Source: Pseudomonas poae
GTDB taxonomy: Bacteria > Pseudomonadota > Gammaproteobacteria > Pseudomonadales > Pseudomonadaceae
Reading direction: 5' to 3'
Length of the DNA: 64,000 bases
Assembly (NCBI GenBank): GCA_004000515.1
Contig: CP034537.1
Span: 2,170,001-2,234,000 of the forward strand
Numbering within the stretch: position 1 is the stretch's first letter; each line of letters starts with the position of its first letter. The position numbers were made by a program, and so were the translations under genes. The notes under the pieces are model-generated. The model saw only the letters and a program-made list of their open reading frames with translations, did no database searches and had not been told where the DNA came from. Shown here one piece after another: positions 45,007 to 55,580 of this stretch.

Positions 45007-45719
45007 TCTTCGACTGGCACGGCGCGTGGACGGCAGTCATTCATCACCCATTGTTCGGTATCGGCATCACCCTCGGCGCTTATCAATTGGTGCTGGCGGG
45101 GTTCGAGAAAACCCGCTGGATTTTCCTGCAGCCGGTGTTGGTCTCCATGCTGCTGGTGATCGGCATTTTGCTCACCTGCGGCCTCAGTTACGCTGAGTAC
45201 CGCAAGAGCACTGAAATCATGAGCATCCTGCTGGGGCCTGCGACGGTTGCTCTGGCGGTGCCGCTTTATCTGAACCTGCGCCGAATTCGCCAATTGTTTT
45301 GGCCGATTTTTACTACGCTGGTGATAGGCGGTGTATTGGCTACCGGCCTGTGCGTGCTGCTGGGCTGGTGGTTCGGCGCCGAACACATGATGCTGATGAC
45401 CATGGCGCCCAAGTCGGTGACCTCGCCGATTGCCATGTTGGTGGCCGAGCAGATCGGTGGTGTTGCCGCGTTGGCGGCCGTGTTTGTACTGATCACCGGG
45501 GTGATCGGCGCGATGATCGGCCCGGCGTACTTGTCGCGTCTGGGCGTGCACAGCCCCGAGGCGCGCGGCATGGCGCTGGGCATGACGGCCCACGCCGTCG
45601 GCACTTCGGTGGCGCTGCAGGAAAGTGAAGAGTGCGGCGCCTTTGCGGCGCTGGCCATGAGTTTGATGGGCGTGGCCACGGCGGTGTTCCTGCCGCTGGC
45701 TGTGTCGGTGATCGTTTAA
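45003..45719 (+). CDS. cidB: CidB/LrgB-family membrane protein
   Basis: 238 aa polytopic protein. It has MTMAPKSVTSPIAMLVAEQI and LGMTAHAVGTSVALQESEE, the standard LrgB signatures with a central Pro. It is the partner of the preceding cidA-like gene through an ATGA overlap. Confidence 0.9.
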   Translation: MIFDWHGAWTAVIHHPLFGIGITLGAYQLVLAGFEKTRWIFLQPVLVSMLLVIGILLTCGLSYAEYRKSTEIMSILLGPATVALAVPLYLNLRRIRQLFWPIFTTLVIGGVLATGLCVLLGWWFGAEHMMLMTMAPKSVTSPIAMLVAEQIGGVAALAAVFVLITGVIGAMIGPAYLSRLGVHSPEARGMALGMTAHAVGTSVALQESEECGAFAALAMSLMGVATAVFLPLAVSVIV

Positions 45720-45740
45720 ACCGGGTTTAAGGAAACCTCT

Positions 45741-46331
45741 ATGAGTCTGGCGCTGTTCCCGCTCAACACCGTGCTGTTCCCAGGCTGCACCCTCGACTTG
45801 CAACTGTTTGAGGCGCGCTACCTGGACATGGTCGCCCGTTGCATGAAGAAAGGTGAAAGTTTCGGTGTCGTGTGCATCTTCGAAGGCCAGGAGGCGGGCA
45901 CTGCGCCGGAAGGCTACGCATTGATCGGCTGTGAAGCGTTGATCCGCGACTTCAAGCAACAGGACAACGGCCTGCTGGGGATCCGCGTCGAAGGCGGGCG
46001 CAGATTCCGCGTGCGCGATGCGGGTGTGCAGAAGGACCAATTGCTGGTGGCGCAAGTGCAATGGCTCGAAGAAATGCCGGATCAGCCGCTCGAAGAAGAG
46101 GACGCCGACCTGCTGGCGCTGCTCCAGGCGCTGGCCGAACACCCCATGGTTGCGTCGTTGGACATGAACGCCCACGCCGACGGGCAGCAAGCCCTGGGCA
46201 ATCAGCTGGCGTATCTGTTGCCCTTCACTGAGGCCGACAAGGTCGACCTGCTGCAACTCGACGATCCCCAACAGCGCCTGGATGCGATCCAGATGTTGCT
46301 CGATGAGCTGCAGGGCGAGTTGTTCACTTAA
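45741..46331 (+). CDS. Lon N-terminal (substrate-binding) domain protein
   Basis: 196 aa consisting of a single LON substrate-binding domain: ALFPLNTVLFPGCTLDLQLF, EARYLDMVARCMKKGESFGV, and a helical C-terminal part ending QLAYLLPFTEADKVDLLQLD. ATPase and protease domains are absent. It may be an adaptor or substrate binder; function is unknown. Its stop codon overlaps that of the convergent gene. Confidence 0.85.
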   Translation: MSLALFPLNTVLFPGCTLDLQLFEARYLDMVARCMKKGESFGVVCIFEGQEAGTAPEGYALIGCEALIRDFKQQDNGLLGIRVEGGRRFRVRDAGVQKDQLLVAQVQWLEEMPDQPLEEEDADLLALLQALAEHPMVASLDMNAHADGQQALGNQLAYLLPFTEADKVDLLQLDDPQQRLDAIQMLLDELQGELFT

Positions 46332-47643
46332 TAGGCATACCGCAACAGGGCATGGGCGCTGCCGGTCAGCGCGATGAAACTGAGTACTGCCACCACAACG
46401 GGCAGCAACAGCCACCAGGTTTTTCGTGGCAGCGGTGGCAGTGGGCTGCGATGTTGGAAGGCTGTCAGGCTGAATGCGCATACCGTCATTGCCAGTAGCG
46501 TGCCGGCCAGGATGTCAGTGGGCCAGTGCGCGCCGAGGTACACCCGCGACAATGCAATAAACGCAGCGGGGATGCAGCCCAGCAGCAGCCAGGTCATGCG
46601 CAGGCGCGTGGGCTGACCGCAACCAGCCAGCACCGCCAGCGCCAGGAAGAATGCAAAGAGCCTGAGGCATGACCACTGGGCATGCTGAAACTGGTCAGCG
46701 GGTCCGTAAGAATTTCCGGGCGGCCACGGGCGAAAAACAGCTTGGTCCCGGTGTTGATCACCGCCGCACCTGCCAGCGTGGCGCCGACAAACAGCGCGTG
46801 GCGCCATTGCCGCGCCAGCAACAGCAGGCCCGTGAATACGGCACTGGCAACGAACATTTTCTTGAACTCGCCCAGTTGGGTAATCCGCACCATCACTTCG
46901 TCCAGCCAAGGGCTGCGGTGCTCTTGCACCAGGGCGCTCAAGCCCTGATCAAAGTCATTGAGGTGCGGGTAGCCAATAAACAGTGCGATCAATAGCGTCA
47001 GGCTGGCGCAGCCTACCCATAACGTCGCACGACGATGGCCACGCAGGCTGCTGTTCAAACTCAGCCCCAGCAGCACGGCAATCGAGGCCGCGACAATCCC
47101 CGCCTCCGGCCAGAACCCTTCCGGCAACGGCAGGCGGAACGCAGCGCCGGTCGCCCAGCCCGGTAGCAGATAAGCCACCGACCAACCAGCGGCAGCCAGG
47201 ATGCTCACGGCGGCGAAGCGCGGGAAGGGCATGTCGCACATCCCGGCCACCATGGGCAGCATGGGGCGCAAAGGGCCGATGAAGCGTCCTACCAAAAGGC
47301 TGGCGATGCCGTACTTATGGAAGTAGGTTTCTGCGCCGTTCATCCATTCCGGGTGATGGCGCAGGCCTGGCAGGCGCCGGATGTTCTGGTGGAAGTGTCG
47401 GCCAAGGTAGTAGGAAACACCGTCGCCCAGCAGGCCGCCGAGAAAACCCAGCAGCAGGGTTTCGCTCAAGGACAGCGCGCCGCTGCCGGCCAGCGCGGCA
47501 ATGGCAAACAGCAACACCGTGCCGGGCACGATCAACCCGGCAATGGCCAGGCATTCCACGCAGGCGACGATAAACACCGCCACCGCCAGCCATTGTGGGT
47601 TCAGGGTCAGCCAGCCGGTAATGCTATCGAGCCATTGGCCCAT
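46328..47643 (-). CDS. Fused DedA - PAP2 phosphatase membrane protein, one-base frameshift
   Basis: Residues about 1-200 are DedA-like (GTVLLFAIAALAGSGALSLS, VGRFIGPLRPMLPMVAGMCD). The C-terminal half is a PAP2 phosphatase: KLFFARGRPE, SMPSGHASG, SRVYLGAHWPTD form the three phosphatase motifs. The frame is lost just after SMPSGHASG near 46665; with one extra G it continues LFAFFLALAVLAGC. It is the known bifunctional family that probably moves and dephosphorylates lipid phosphates such as undecaprenyl pyrophosphate. Corrected length is about 438 aa. Confidence 0.88.
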
Positions 47644-47695
47644 ACACTCAACTCCATCTATAAAACATCTCCCTCCTACAGGGCAGGGAGCTGTT

Positions 47696-48379
47696 TCAAA
47701 TCAAAAAATAGTCCCGGCCTTCGACTTGGCCCCGACGCAGCGGGTTCCGTGTGCAGTAAGGCGCGTAGCCGGCATCTACAAAGCGATACATCAAATGCTC
47801 GTCACGCCCGCTCGGGATGCCCAGGCGGGTGGTCTGGATAATCTGTGTGGGTGTCTGGCCGACATCCTCGACATAGAGCAATTCCTGATCAAAGCGTTTG
47901 GCATCCCACATCGGCACTTTCAAACCCAAGGCTTTGCACAGCAACGTCTGCCCTCCACACAGCTTTTGCGACGGGCGAGGGTGGCCATTGGCATCCGGGT
48001 TGTTCAGCAGCATCTGCGCCAGGCTGGCCGGGCCGGACAAATCATCGACCCAGGGATAGGCCGATTTGATCAGCACGGCGTTGCCCGGCCCCTGAGCACT
48101 GAAGTTCAGTGAGTCACCGCCACGGGCGTAGTACATGTAGATGTGGCCGCCATCCAGAAACAAAGCCTTACGCTTTTCTGTGTAGCCGAGTGAGGCGTGG
48201 CTGCCTTTTTCGGCCACGTAATAGGCTTCGGTTTCAATAATTCGCGCCGAAAGCCAGATTTCGCCGACACGATGGCGTATGACTTTTCCGAGTAATTCTC
48301 GCGCAAGAATTTGCGCATCGCGGTCGAAGAAGCTGTCGGGCAGGGCACTTGCGGGAGGTTGTGGCGCTGAACTTGGCAT
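47696..48379 (-). CDS. mpg: 3-methyladenine DNA glycosylase (AAG/MPG family)
   Basis: 227 aa. It has LARELLGKVIRHRVGEIWLS, the catalytic Glu in RIIETEAYYVAEKGSHAS, the base-flipping Tyr region, and KLCGGQTLLCKALGLKVP. It excises alkylated purines. It is preceded by the divergent proA and needs no cofactor. Confidence 0.93.
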   Translation of the reverse strand: MPSSAPQPPASALPDSFFDRDAQILARELLGKVIRHRVGEIWLSARIIETEAYYVAEKGSHASLGYTEKRKALFLDGGHIYMYYARGGDSLNFSAQGPGNAVLIKSAYPWVDDLSGPASLAQMLLNNPDANGHPRPSQKLCGGQTLLCKALGLKVPMWDAKRFDQELLYVEDVGQTPTQIIQTTRLGIPSGRDEHLMYRFVDAGYAPYCTRNPLRRGQVEGRDYFLI

Positions 48380-48554
48380 GGCGGTCAGGGGTTGATACGG
48401 CTAAATGTGACGGAATAATAACAACTCCCACCTTAATTACCGCTGAACCCCATGTTTTTACAGTTCATTTCGACCATCCGCCCCTCACCGCTGTCAGTCG
48501 AGCGGCGTCACAGCTATAATCTGCCGCTTTCCTCCCTGCCAAGACTCCCTGACC

Positions 48555-49820
48555 ATGACTGAGTCCGTTCTTGACTACATGACCCGCCTGGGTCGCGCTG
48601 CCCGTCAGGCCTCGCGTTTGATCGCCCGTGCGAGCACCGCGCAGAAGAACCGTGCCCTGCTGGCGGCCGCCGACGCTCTGGATGCTTCGCGCTCCGAGCT
48701 CACCGCCGCCAACGAACTGGACCTGGCCAACGGCCGCGCCAATGGCCTGGAGCCGGCCCTGCTGGACCGCCTGGCGCTGACCCCAGCACGTATCGACGAC
48801 ATGATCGAAGGCCTGCGTCAGGTAGCCAAGCTGCCTGACCCCATCGGTGAAATCCGCGATATGCGCTACCTGCCGTCGGGCATCCAAGTCGGCAAGATGC
48901 GCGTGCCCCTGGGCGTGATCGGCATCATCTATGAGTCGCGCCCGAACGTGACCATCGACGCCGCGAGCCTGTGCCTCAAGTCCGGCAACGCCACCATCCT
49001 GCGTGGCGGTTCCGAGGCAATCAATTCCAACCGTGCCATTGCCGCGTGCATCCAGCAGGGCCTGGCCGTGGCCGAGTTGCCTGCCGAAGTGGTGCAAGTG
49101 GTGGAAACCACTGACCGCGCCGCCGTTGGCGCGCTGATCACCATGCCGGAGTTCGTCGACGTGATCGTGCCGCGCGGTGGCAAGAGCTTGATTGAACGCG
49201 TGAGCCGTGATGCCAAGGTGCCGGTGATCAAGCACCTGGACGGCGTTTGCCACGTGTACATCGACATCGCCGCCGACATCGACAAGGCGATCCGCATCGC
49301 CGACAACGCCAAGACCCACCGCTATGCCCCGTGCAACACCATGGAAACCCTGCTGGTGCACGCAGGCATTGCCGAGCGCGTGTTGCCGCCGCTGGCTGCC
49401 ATCTACCGTGACAAAGGTGTGGAATTGCGTGGTTGCGAGCGTACCCGTGCGTTGCTGGGCGCGGACGTGATCGAAGCGACCGAGCTGGATTGGTACACCG
49501 AATACACGGCGCCGATCCTGTCGATCAAGATTGTCGACGACCTGGACGAGGCCATCGAGCACATCAACACCTACGGCTCCAAGCACACCGACGCCATTGT
49601 CTCCGAGCATTTCAGCGATGCACGGCGTTTCCTCAACGAAGTGGATTCCGCTTCGGTGATGATCAACGCCTCGACGCGCTTTGCCGATGGCTTCGAGTAC
49701 GGCCTGGGGGCGGAGATCGGTATCTCCACCGACAAGCTGCACGCACGCGGCCCGGTTGGCCTGGAAGGCCTGACCAGCGAGAAGTACGTAGTGTTCGGCG
49801 ACGGTCATGTGCGCACTTGA
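48555..49820 (+). CDS. proA: Gamma-glutamyl phosphate reductase
   Basis: 421 aa. It has [34 protein letters not shown] and the catalytic Cys in [13 protein letters not shown], and ends [15 protein letters not shown]. It reduces glutamyl-5-phosphate to the semialdehyde in proline synthesis. The stop overlaps the nadD start (TGATG). Confidence 0.97.
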   Translation: MTESVLDYMTRLGRAARQASRLIARASTAQKNRALLAAADALDASRSELTAANELDLANGRANGLEPALLDRLALTPARIDDMIEGLRQVAKLPDPIGEIRDMRYLPSGIQVGKMRVPLGVIGIIYESRPNVTIDAASLCLKSGNATILRGGSEAINSNRAIAACIQQGLAVAELPAEVVQVVETTDRAAVGALITMPEFVDVIVPRGGKSLIERVSRDAKVPVIKHLDGVCHVYIDIAADIDKAIRIADNAKTHRYAPCNTMETLLVHAGIAERVLPPLAAIYRDKGVELRGCERTRALLGADVIEATELDWYTEYTAPILSIKIVDDLDEAIEHINTYGSKHTDAIVSEHFSDARRFLNEVDSASVMINASTRFADGFEYGLGAEIGISTDKLHARGPVGLEGLTSEKYVVFGDGHVRT

Positions 49821-50463
49821 TGGCTAAACGCATCGGGCTGCTCGGCGGTACCTTCGACCCCGTGCACATTGGCCATTTGCGCAGTGCCCTGGAAGTCGCG
49901 GATGCCCTCGCGCTGGATGAACTGCGCGTGATGCCCAACGCGCGGCCGCCTCATCGCGATACACCGCAGGTATCGGCGCAACAACGCCTGGAAATGGTGC
50001 GCTTGGCGGTGGAAGGCATAGCGCCGCTGGTGGTGGACGACCACGAACTCAAGCGTGATAAACCGTCCTACACTGTCGATACCCTGGAAGTGATGCGCGC
50101 TGAAATGGCCGCAGACGACCAGTTGTTTCTGCTTTTGGGCTGGGACGCATTTTGCGGCCTGCCCTCTTGGCATCGCTGGGAGGAACTCCTCCAGCATTGC
50201 CACATCCTGGTTTTGCAACGCCCGGATGCCGACAGCGAACCGCCGGATGCCTTGCGCAACCTGCTGGCCGCGCGGTCGGTAAGTGACCCCTGGCCCTGAC
50301 CGGACCGAGCGGGAATATTGCATTCGTCTGGCAGACCCCGCTTGCGGTGTCCGCCACCCAGATCCGTCAACTGCTGGCCAGCGGTAAGTCGGTACGTTTC
50401 CTGGTGCCTGACGCGGTCCTGGCCTACATCGATGCGCACGGACTTTACCGTGCGTCGAACTGA
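49820..50463 (+). CDS. nadD: Nicotinate-nucleotide adenylyltransferase, one-base frameshift
   Basis: It starts [20 protein letters not shown] (H-x-G-H nucleotidyl transferase). The frame breaks at the C4 run 50287-50290; with five Cs it continues [20 protein letters not shown] and [20 protein letters not shown] (SxTxxR motif) to HGLYRASN. Corrected length is 214 aa. Since nadD is essential in most bacteria, a true null here is unlikely, which supports a sequence error. Confidence 0.92.
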
Positions 50464-50532
50464 AAAGGCGCGCTTGAACGCACGAACAGTCGTGCAGCGA
50501 GCGCCCGAACATACGAGCAAAACGAGTTTTAT

Positions 50533-51027
50533 ATGACGAACAAAGACGTAAGCAAAGTTAAGCGCAAAGGCACCTTCAAAAGCGCCCCGCTGCCGGTAGA
50601 AGCCCACGTTGGCCCCGAGCTGGCTGGCGAAGAGCTGGTAAAAGTCGCCGTGGCTGCCCTGGAAGACGTTAAAGCCCAGGACATCCAGGTGCTGGACGTG
50701 CGCGACAAGCAGAGCATCACCGACTACATGATCATCGCCACCGGTACTTCGAACCGCCAGATCGGCGCGATGCTGGACAAGGTCCGTGAAGCCGTCAAAG
50801 CCCAAGGCGTGAAGCCGCTGGGTGAAGAAGGCAAGGGCGACAGCGACTGGGTGCTGCTGGACATGGACGACGTGATCGTTCACATGATGACCTCCAACGC
50901 TCGCCAGTTCTACGACCTGGAGCGTCTGTGGAAAGGCGCCGAGCAGAGCCGTGCCGCTGACGGCAAGCACCACAGCCCGGAAGTGGGCCACGCGCACTTC
51001 GACAAGCTCAATAAAGACCAGGAATAA
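50533..51027 (+). CDS. rsfS: Ribosomal silencing factor
   Basis: 164 aa DUF143/Iojap protein. It has KAQDIQVLDVRDKQSITDYM, ATGTSNRQIGAMLDKV and VHMMTSNARQFYDLERLW. RsfS binds uL14 and blocks subunit joining when nutrients are scarce. An N-terminal lysine-rich extension of about 30 residues and a His-rich C-terminal tail make it longer than the E. coli protein. It lies 69 bases after nadD. Confidence 0.93.
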   Translation: MTNKDVSKVKRKGTFKSAPLPVEAHVGPELAGEELVKVAVAALEDVKAQDIQVLDVRDKQSITDYMIIATGTSNRQIGAMLDKVREAVKAQGVKPLGEEGKGDSDWVLLDMDDVIVHMMTSNARQFYDLERLWKGAEQSRAADGKHHSPEVGHAHFDKLNKDQE

Positions 51028-51036
51028 GGAACGGCT

Positions 51037-51504
51037 GTGCGCCTGCGTCTGATTGCTGTCGGTTCACGCATGCCCAAGTGGGTGGAAGAAGGCTGGCACG
51101 AGTATGCCAAGCGTCTGCCCGCTGAGCTGTCGCTGGAACTGGTAGAGATACCGCTCAACACCCGGGGCAAGAATGCCGATGTGGCGCGCTTTATCCGTCA
51201 GGAAGGCGAAGCCATGTTGGCCAAGGTCGGCCCCAACGAGCGCATCGTCACCCTTGAAGTGCACGGCAAACCCTGGAGCACCGAGCAATTGGCGGTGGAA
51301 CTGGATCGCTGGCGCCTGGACTCGCGTACGGTCAACTTCATGGTTGGCGGCCCCGAAGGGCTGGCGCCGGAAGTCTGCGCGCGCGCCGATCAGCGCTGGT
51401 CGCTGTCGGCGCTGACGTTGCCGCACCCGTTGGTAAGGATCCTGATCGGTGAACAGCTGTATCGCGCCTGGACAGTTCTGTCCGGGCACCCTTACCACAA
51501 ATAA
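51037..51504 (+). CDS. rlmH: 23S rRNA pseudouridine-1915 N3-methyltransferase
   Basis: 155 aa SPOUT methyltransferase. It has the GTG start [20 protein letters not shown] and a C-terminal knot [20 protein letters not shown] then [20 protein letters not shown]. It follows rsfS by 9 bases with AAGGA upstream. Confidence 0.96.
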
Positions 51505-51519
51505 TCTGCGCCCCTCCCG

Positions 51520-53418
51520 ATGACCCAGCCGATCCGCATCAAGGACCACGAGAAAGACGCACGTCTGGTACGCGCTCGTGTCGTGTTTGGTGCCGTTCTG
51601 GTGGTGGTCCTGCTCGGAGTGCTGATTGCCCGCCTGTATTTCCTGCAGGTGATCCAGTACGACTATCACTCCACATTGTCGGAAAACAACCGGGTGCACG
51701 TGCAGCCGATTCCACCGACCCGTGGGCTGATTTTCGACCGTAATGGCGTAGTGGTCGCGGACAACCGGCCCAGCTTCAGCTTGAGCATGACCCGTGAACG
51801 CTCTGGTGACTGGCAGCAGATCCTCGATGTGATCGTCGAGGTGCTGCAACTGACACCGGAAGACCGAGTGGTCTTCGAGAAACGCATGAAACAGGGGCGC
51901 CGGCCATTTGAGCCGGTGCCGATCCTGTTTGAGTTGACCGAAGAGCAGATCGCACGGATCGCAGTGAACCAGTTCCGGTTGCCGGGTGTGGAAGTGGTGG
52001 CGCAGCTGGTGCGGCACTACCCGCAAGGCCCGCACTTTGCCCACTCTGTCGGCTACATGGGGCGGATCAACGAGAAAGAGCTGAAAAGCCTCGACCCGGT
52101 GAACTACAGTGGCACGCACCACATCGGCAAGACCGGCGTGGAGCGTTTCTACGAGCCCGAACTGCATGGCCAGGTGGGTTACGAGGAGGTCGAGACCAAC
52201 GCTCGCGGTCGTGTGTTGCGGGTGCTCAAGCGGACTGATCCGGTGCCGGGCAAGGACATCGTGCTGAGCCTGGACATCAAGTTGCAGGAAGCAGCCGAAA
52301 TGGCCCTGGGTGGTCGGCGGGGCGCAGTGGTTGCGCTGGACCCGAACACCGGTGAAGTACTGGCCATGGTCAGCCAGCCAAGCTTCGACCCCAACCTGTT
52401 CGTCACCGGTATCAGCTTCAAGGCTTACGCCGAGTTGCGTGATTCGATCGATCGGCCTCTGTTCAACCGCGTATTGCGCGGGCTGTATCCACCGGGCTCG
52501 ACCATCAAGCCAGCGGTGGCAATTGCCGGCCTGGACGCGGGCGTGGTCACGGCCTCCAGCCGAGTGTTCGACCCGGGCTACTACATGCTGCCCAACTACG
52601 ATCACAAATACCGTAACTGGAACCGCACCGGTGACGGCTATGTCGACTTGGACACCGCGATCATGCGCTCCAACGACACCTATTTTTACGACCTGGCGCA
52701 CAAGCTGGGCATCGACCGGCTGTCTGCCTATATGGGCAAGTTCGGCCTTGGCCAGAAAGTCTCCCTGGACATGTTCGAAGAGTCTCCTGGCCTGATGCCA
52801 TCGCGGGAATGGAAGCGTGCGACTCGCCGTCAGGCCTGGTTCCCGGGCGAAACCCTGATCCTCGGGATCGGCCAGGGCTATATGCAGGCCACTCCGCTGC
52901 AACTGGCCCAGGCCACCGCGTTGGTGGCCAATAAAGGCATCTGGAACCGTCCGCACCTGGCCAAGACCATCGAGGGCGAGAAGCCTTTGGATGAAAACCC
53001 AATCCCCGACATCGTGCTGCGCGACCCGTCCGACTGGACCAAGGTCAACCACGGCATGCAGCAAGTGATGCACGGTGCCCGGGGCACCGCACGCAAAGCG
53101 GCCATCGGCGCGCAATACCGGATTGCCGGCAAGAGCGGTACCGCCCAGGTCGTCGCGATCAAGCAGGGCGAAAAATACGACCGCACCAAGGTCCAGGAGC
53201 GCCACCGCGACCACGCCTTGTTTGTCGGCTTCGCGCCGGCGGATGACCCGAAAATCGTGGTGGCGGTAATGGTCGAGAACGGTGAGTCCGGTTCCGGCGT
53301 TGCTGCCCCAGTGGTGCGCCAGGTGATGGACGCCTGGTTGTTGGCCGACGACGGCAGGCTCAAGCCCGAATATGGCGGCCCCCCTTCAAGCACCGAGGTT
53401 ACGGCCAGTGAAGAGTAA
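51520..53418 (+). CDS. mrdA: Peptidoglycan D,D-transpeptidase PBP2
   Basis: 632 aa class B PBP. One N-terminal membrane anchor (VVFGAVLVVVLLGVLIARLY) is followed by the pedestal domain (PTRGLIFDRNGVVVADNRPS). Transpeptidase motifs are SxxK in YPPGSTIKPAV, SxN in MRSNDTYFYDLAHKLG, and KSG in IAGKSGTAQVVA. It cross-links side-wall peptidoglycan in the elongasome with RodA, which overlaps it. Confidence 0.97.
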   Translation: MTQPIRIKDHEKDARLVRARVVFGAVLVVVLLGVLIARLYFLQVIQYDYHSTLSENNRVHVQPIPPTRGLIFDRNGVVVADNRPSFSLSMTRERSGDWQQILDVIVEVLQLTPEDRVVFEKRMKQGRRPFEPVPILFELTEEQIARIAVNQFRLPGVEVVAQLVRHYPQGPHFAHSVGYMGRINEKELKSLDPVNYSGTHHIGKTGVERFYEPELHGQVGYEEVETNARGRVLRVLKRTDPVPGKDIVLSLDIKLQEAAEMALGGRRGAVVALDPNTGEVLAMVSQPSFDPNLFVTGISFKAYAELRDSIDRPLFNRVLRGLYPPGSTIKPAVAIAGLDAGVVTASSRVFDPGYYMLPNYDHKYRNWNRTGDGYVDLDTAIMRSNDTYFYDLAHKLGIDRLSAYMGKFGLGQKVSLDMFEESPGLMPSREWKRATRRQAWFPGETLILGIGQGYMQATPLQLAQATALVANKGIWNRPHLAKTIEGEKPLDENPIPDIVLRDPSDWTKVNHGMQQVMHGARGTARKAAIGAQYRIAGKSGTAQVVAIKQGEKYDRTKVQERHRDHALFVGFAPADDPKIVVAVMVENGESGSGVAAPVVRQVMDAWLLADDGRLKPEYGGPPSSTEVTASEE

Positions 53419-54553
53419 TTTTGACCGCATCCTCTCCAGCGAGGATGTGATGCGTCGCCGTGCGACGTTGCTGCAGCGCATGCACATCGATGGCCCGCTG
53501 TTGATCCTGCTGCTGACCCTGGCAGCCGGCAGCCTGTTCGTCCTTTATTCCGCCAGCGGCAAGAACTGGGACCTGCTGATCAAGCAAGCTTCGTCGTTCG
53601 GCCTGGGCCTGTTGTCGATGGTGGTGATTGCCCAGTTGGAACCGCGCTTCATGGCGCGCTGGGTGCCGCTGGGGTATGTCGCCGGTGTGTTGCTGCTGGT
53701 GGTGGTGGACGTAATGGGCCACAACGCCATGGGCGCGACCCGCTGGATCAACATTCCGGGGGTGATTCGCTTCCAGCCGTCGGAATTCATGAAGATCCTG
53801 ATGCCGGCGACGATTGCCTGGTACCTGTCCAAGCGCACTTTGCCGCCGCAGCTCAAGCACGTGGGGATCAGCCTGATCCTGATCGGCATACCGTTCATCC
53901 TTATCGTGCGCCAGCCGGACCTTGGCACCTCGTTGCTGATTCTCGCCGGCGGTGCGTTCGTGCTGTTCATGGGTGGCTTGCGGTGGCGCTGGATCCTCAG
54001 CGTGCTGGCCGCCGCCGTACCCGTGGCCGTGGCCATGTGGTTCTTCTTTATGCATGACTATCAGAAGCAGCGGATCCTCACGTTCCTTGACCCGGAAAGC
54101 GACCCGCTGGGCACCGGTTGGAACATTATCCAGTCCAAGGCGGCCATCGGTTCCGGCGGCGTATTTGGCAAGGGCTGGCTGCTGGGTACCCAGTCGCACC
54201 TGGACTTCCTGCCGGAAAGCCACACCGACTTCATTATTGCGGTGATGGGCGAAGAGTTCGGCCTGGTGGGCATTTGCGCGTTGCTGCTGATCTACCTGCT
54301 GTTGATTGGTCGGGGCCTGGTGATTACCGCCCAGGCGCAGACGCTGTTCGGCAAACTGCTGGCCGGCGCCTTGACCATGACGTTTTTTGTTTACGTTTTC
54401 GTCAACATCGGTATGGTCAGTGGCCTGCTGCCGGTGGTTGGGGTGCCGTTGCCATTCATTAGCTACGGCGGAACTTCGCTGGTGACATTGCTGTCAGCGT
54501 TTGGGGTTTTGATGTCGATTCATACGCATCGCAAATGGATCGCACAGGTTTGA
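53408..54553 (+). CDS. rodA: Peptidoglycan glycosyltransferase RodA
   Basis: 381 aa SEDS protein. Ten or so membrane segments, with IPGVIRFQPSEFMKILMPAT, VRQPDLGTSLLILAGGAFVL, LPESHTDFIIAVMGEEFGLV and GVPLPFISYGGTSLVTLLSA. The GTG start at 53408 overlaps mrdA by 11 bases and has GAGG upstream; ATG at 53447 would give 368 aa, closer to the P. aeruginosa size as I recall it. Confidence 0.95.
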   Translation: MKSNFDRILSSEDVMRRRATLLQRMHIDGPLLILLLTLAAGSLFVLYSASGKNWDLLIKQASSFGLGLLSMVVIAQLEPRFMARWVPLGYVAGVLLLVVVDVMGHNAMGATRWINIPGVIRFQPSEFMKILMPATIAWYLSKRTLPPQLKHVGISLILIGIPFILIVRQPDLGTSLLILAGGAFVLFMGGLRWRWILSVLAAAVPVAVAMWFFFMHDYQKQRILTFLDPESDPLGTGWNIIQSKAAIGSGGVFGKGWLLGTQSHLDFLPESHTDFIIAVMGEEFGLVGICALLLIYLLLIGRGLVITAQAQTLFGKLLAGALTMTFFVYVFVNIGMVSGLLPVVGVPLPFISYGGTSLVTLLSAFGVLMSIHTHRKWIAQV

Positions 54554-54564
54554 ATAAGGTGAAG

Positions 54565-55580
54565 ATGTCAATGCAAGTAATGCGCGGCTGGGCGACTCGG
54601 CATGCGTCCTGGATGGGCCTGATTGGCCTGCTGGGCGCGACGCAAGAGGCGCAGGCCGGTGACTACGATGGTTCACCCCAGGTCGCCGAATTTGTCGGTG
54701 AAATGACCCGCGACTACGGTTTCGCCGGTGAACAACTGATGGGCGTGTTCCGCGAGGCCCAGCGCAAGCAGGCGATCCTCGATGCGATTTCCCGTCCGGC
54801 CGAGCGCGTGAAGCAGTGGAAGGAATATCGCCCGATGTTCTCACCGACGCCCGCGTGGCGCGGGGTGTGGATTTCTGGCGCCAGCATGAGGCAGTGCTGG
54901 CCCGCGCCGAGCAGGAATACGGCGTACCGGCCCAGGTGATTGTCGCGATTATTGGCATCGAAACCTTCTACGGGCGCAATACCGGCAGCTATCGGGTGAT
55001 CGACGCATTGTCGACCCTGGGCTTCGATTACCCGCCGCGCGCCGAATTCTTCCGCAAGGAGCTGCGCGAGTTCCTGCTGCTAGCCCGCGAAGAACAGGTC
55101 GATCCGCTGACCCTCAAGGGCTCCTACGCCGGTGCGATGGGCTTGCCGCAGTTCATGCCAAGCAGCTTTCGCGCCTACGCGGTGGACTTTGACGGTGACG
55201 GCCACATCAACATCTGGAGCAACCCGGATGATGCCATCGGCAGCGTGGCCAGCTACTTCAAGCGCCATGGCTGGGTCGCCGGCGAACCGGTGGTGGTTCG
55301 CGCCGATGTCAGCGGGGATCGTGCCGATGAAGGCTTGACCCAGGGCATCGAGCCGGTCAAGACGGTCGGGGAGTTGCGGGCGCTGGGCTGGTCGGGTCAG
55401 AATGCGCCACGCGACGACATGCCGGTGACGGCGTTCCGTCTCGAAGGCGAAAACGGCCCGGAATACTGGATGGGCCTGAAGAATTTCTACGCAATCACGC
55501 GTTATAACCGCAGTGTGATGTACGCCATGGCCGTGCATCAGCTGTCAGACATGCTGGTCCAAGCACGGGGCACCAAGTAA
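54565..55580 (+). CDS. mltB: Membrane-bound lytic transglycosylase B, one-base frameshift
   Basis: The signal-like N-terminus ends LGATQEAQAGDYDGSP. The frame breaks near 54840; adding one base joins QWKEYRPMF to LTDARVARGVDFWRQHEAVL. The catalytic Glu is in IGIETFYGRNTGSYRVIDAL, with GAMGLPQFMPSSFRAYAVDF later. It cuts murein glycan with anhydro-MurNAc formation. Corrected length is about 338 aa. ATG at 54571 is an alternative start. The stop overlaps rlpA (TAATG). Confidence 0.92.

Noticed and set aside
45000..46481. Long minus-strand frame opposite cidB and the Lon-domain gene (493 codons)
   Set aside because: Low-complexity His/Gln/Arg sequence, no family; both plus-strand genes are clear.
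48465..49808. 447-codon minus frame opposite proA
   Set aside because: Shadow of proA; no motif and no ribosome site of note.
49820..50463. nadD, mltB, mpl, ldcA and others as biological pseudogenes
   Set aside because: All rejoin with one-base homopolymer corrections across unrelated, partly essential genes; better explained by sequence error.
51064..53214. 716-codon open frame on the minus strand opposite rlmH-mrdA
   Set aside because: It is the antisense shadow of rlmH and PBP2 in GC-rich DNA; the plus strand has all catalytic motifs and the minus product is His/Gln-rich without a domain.
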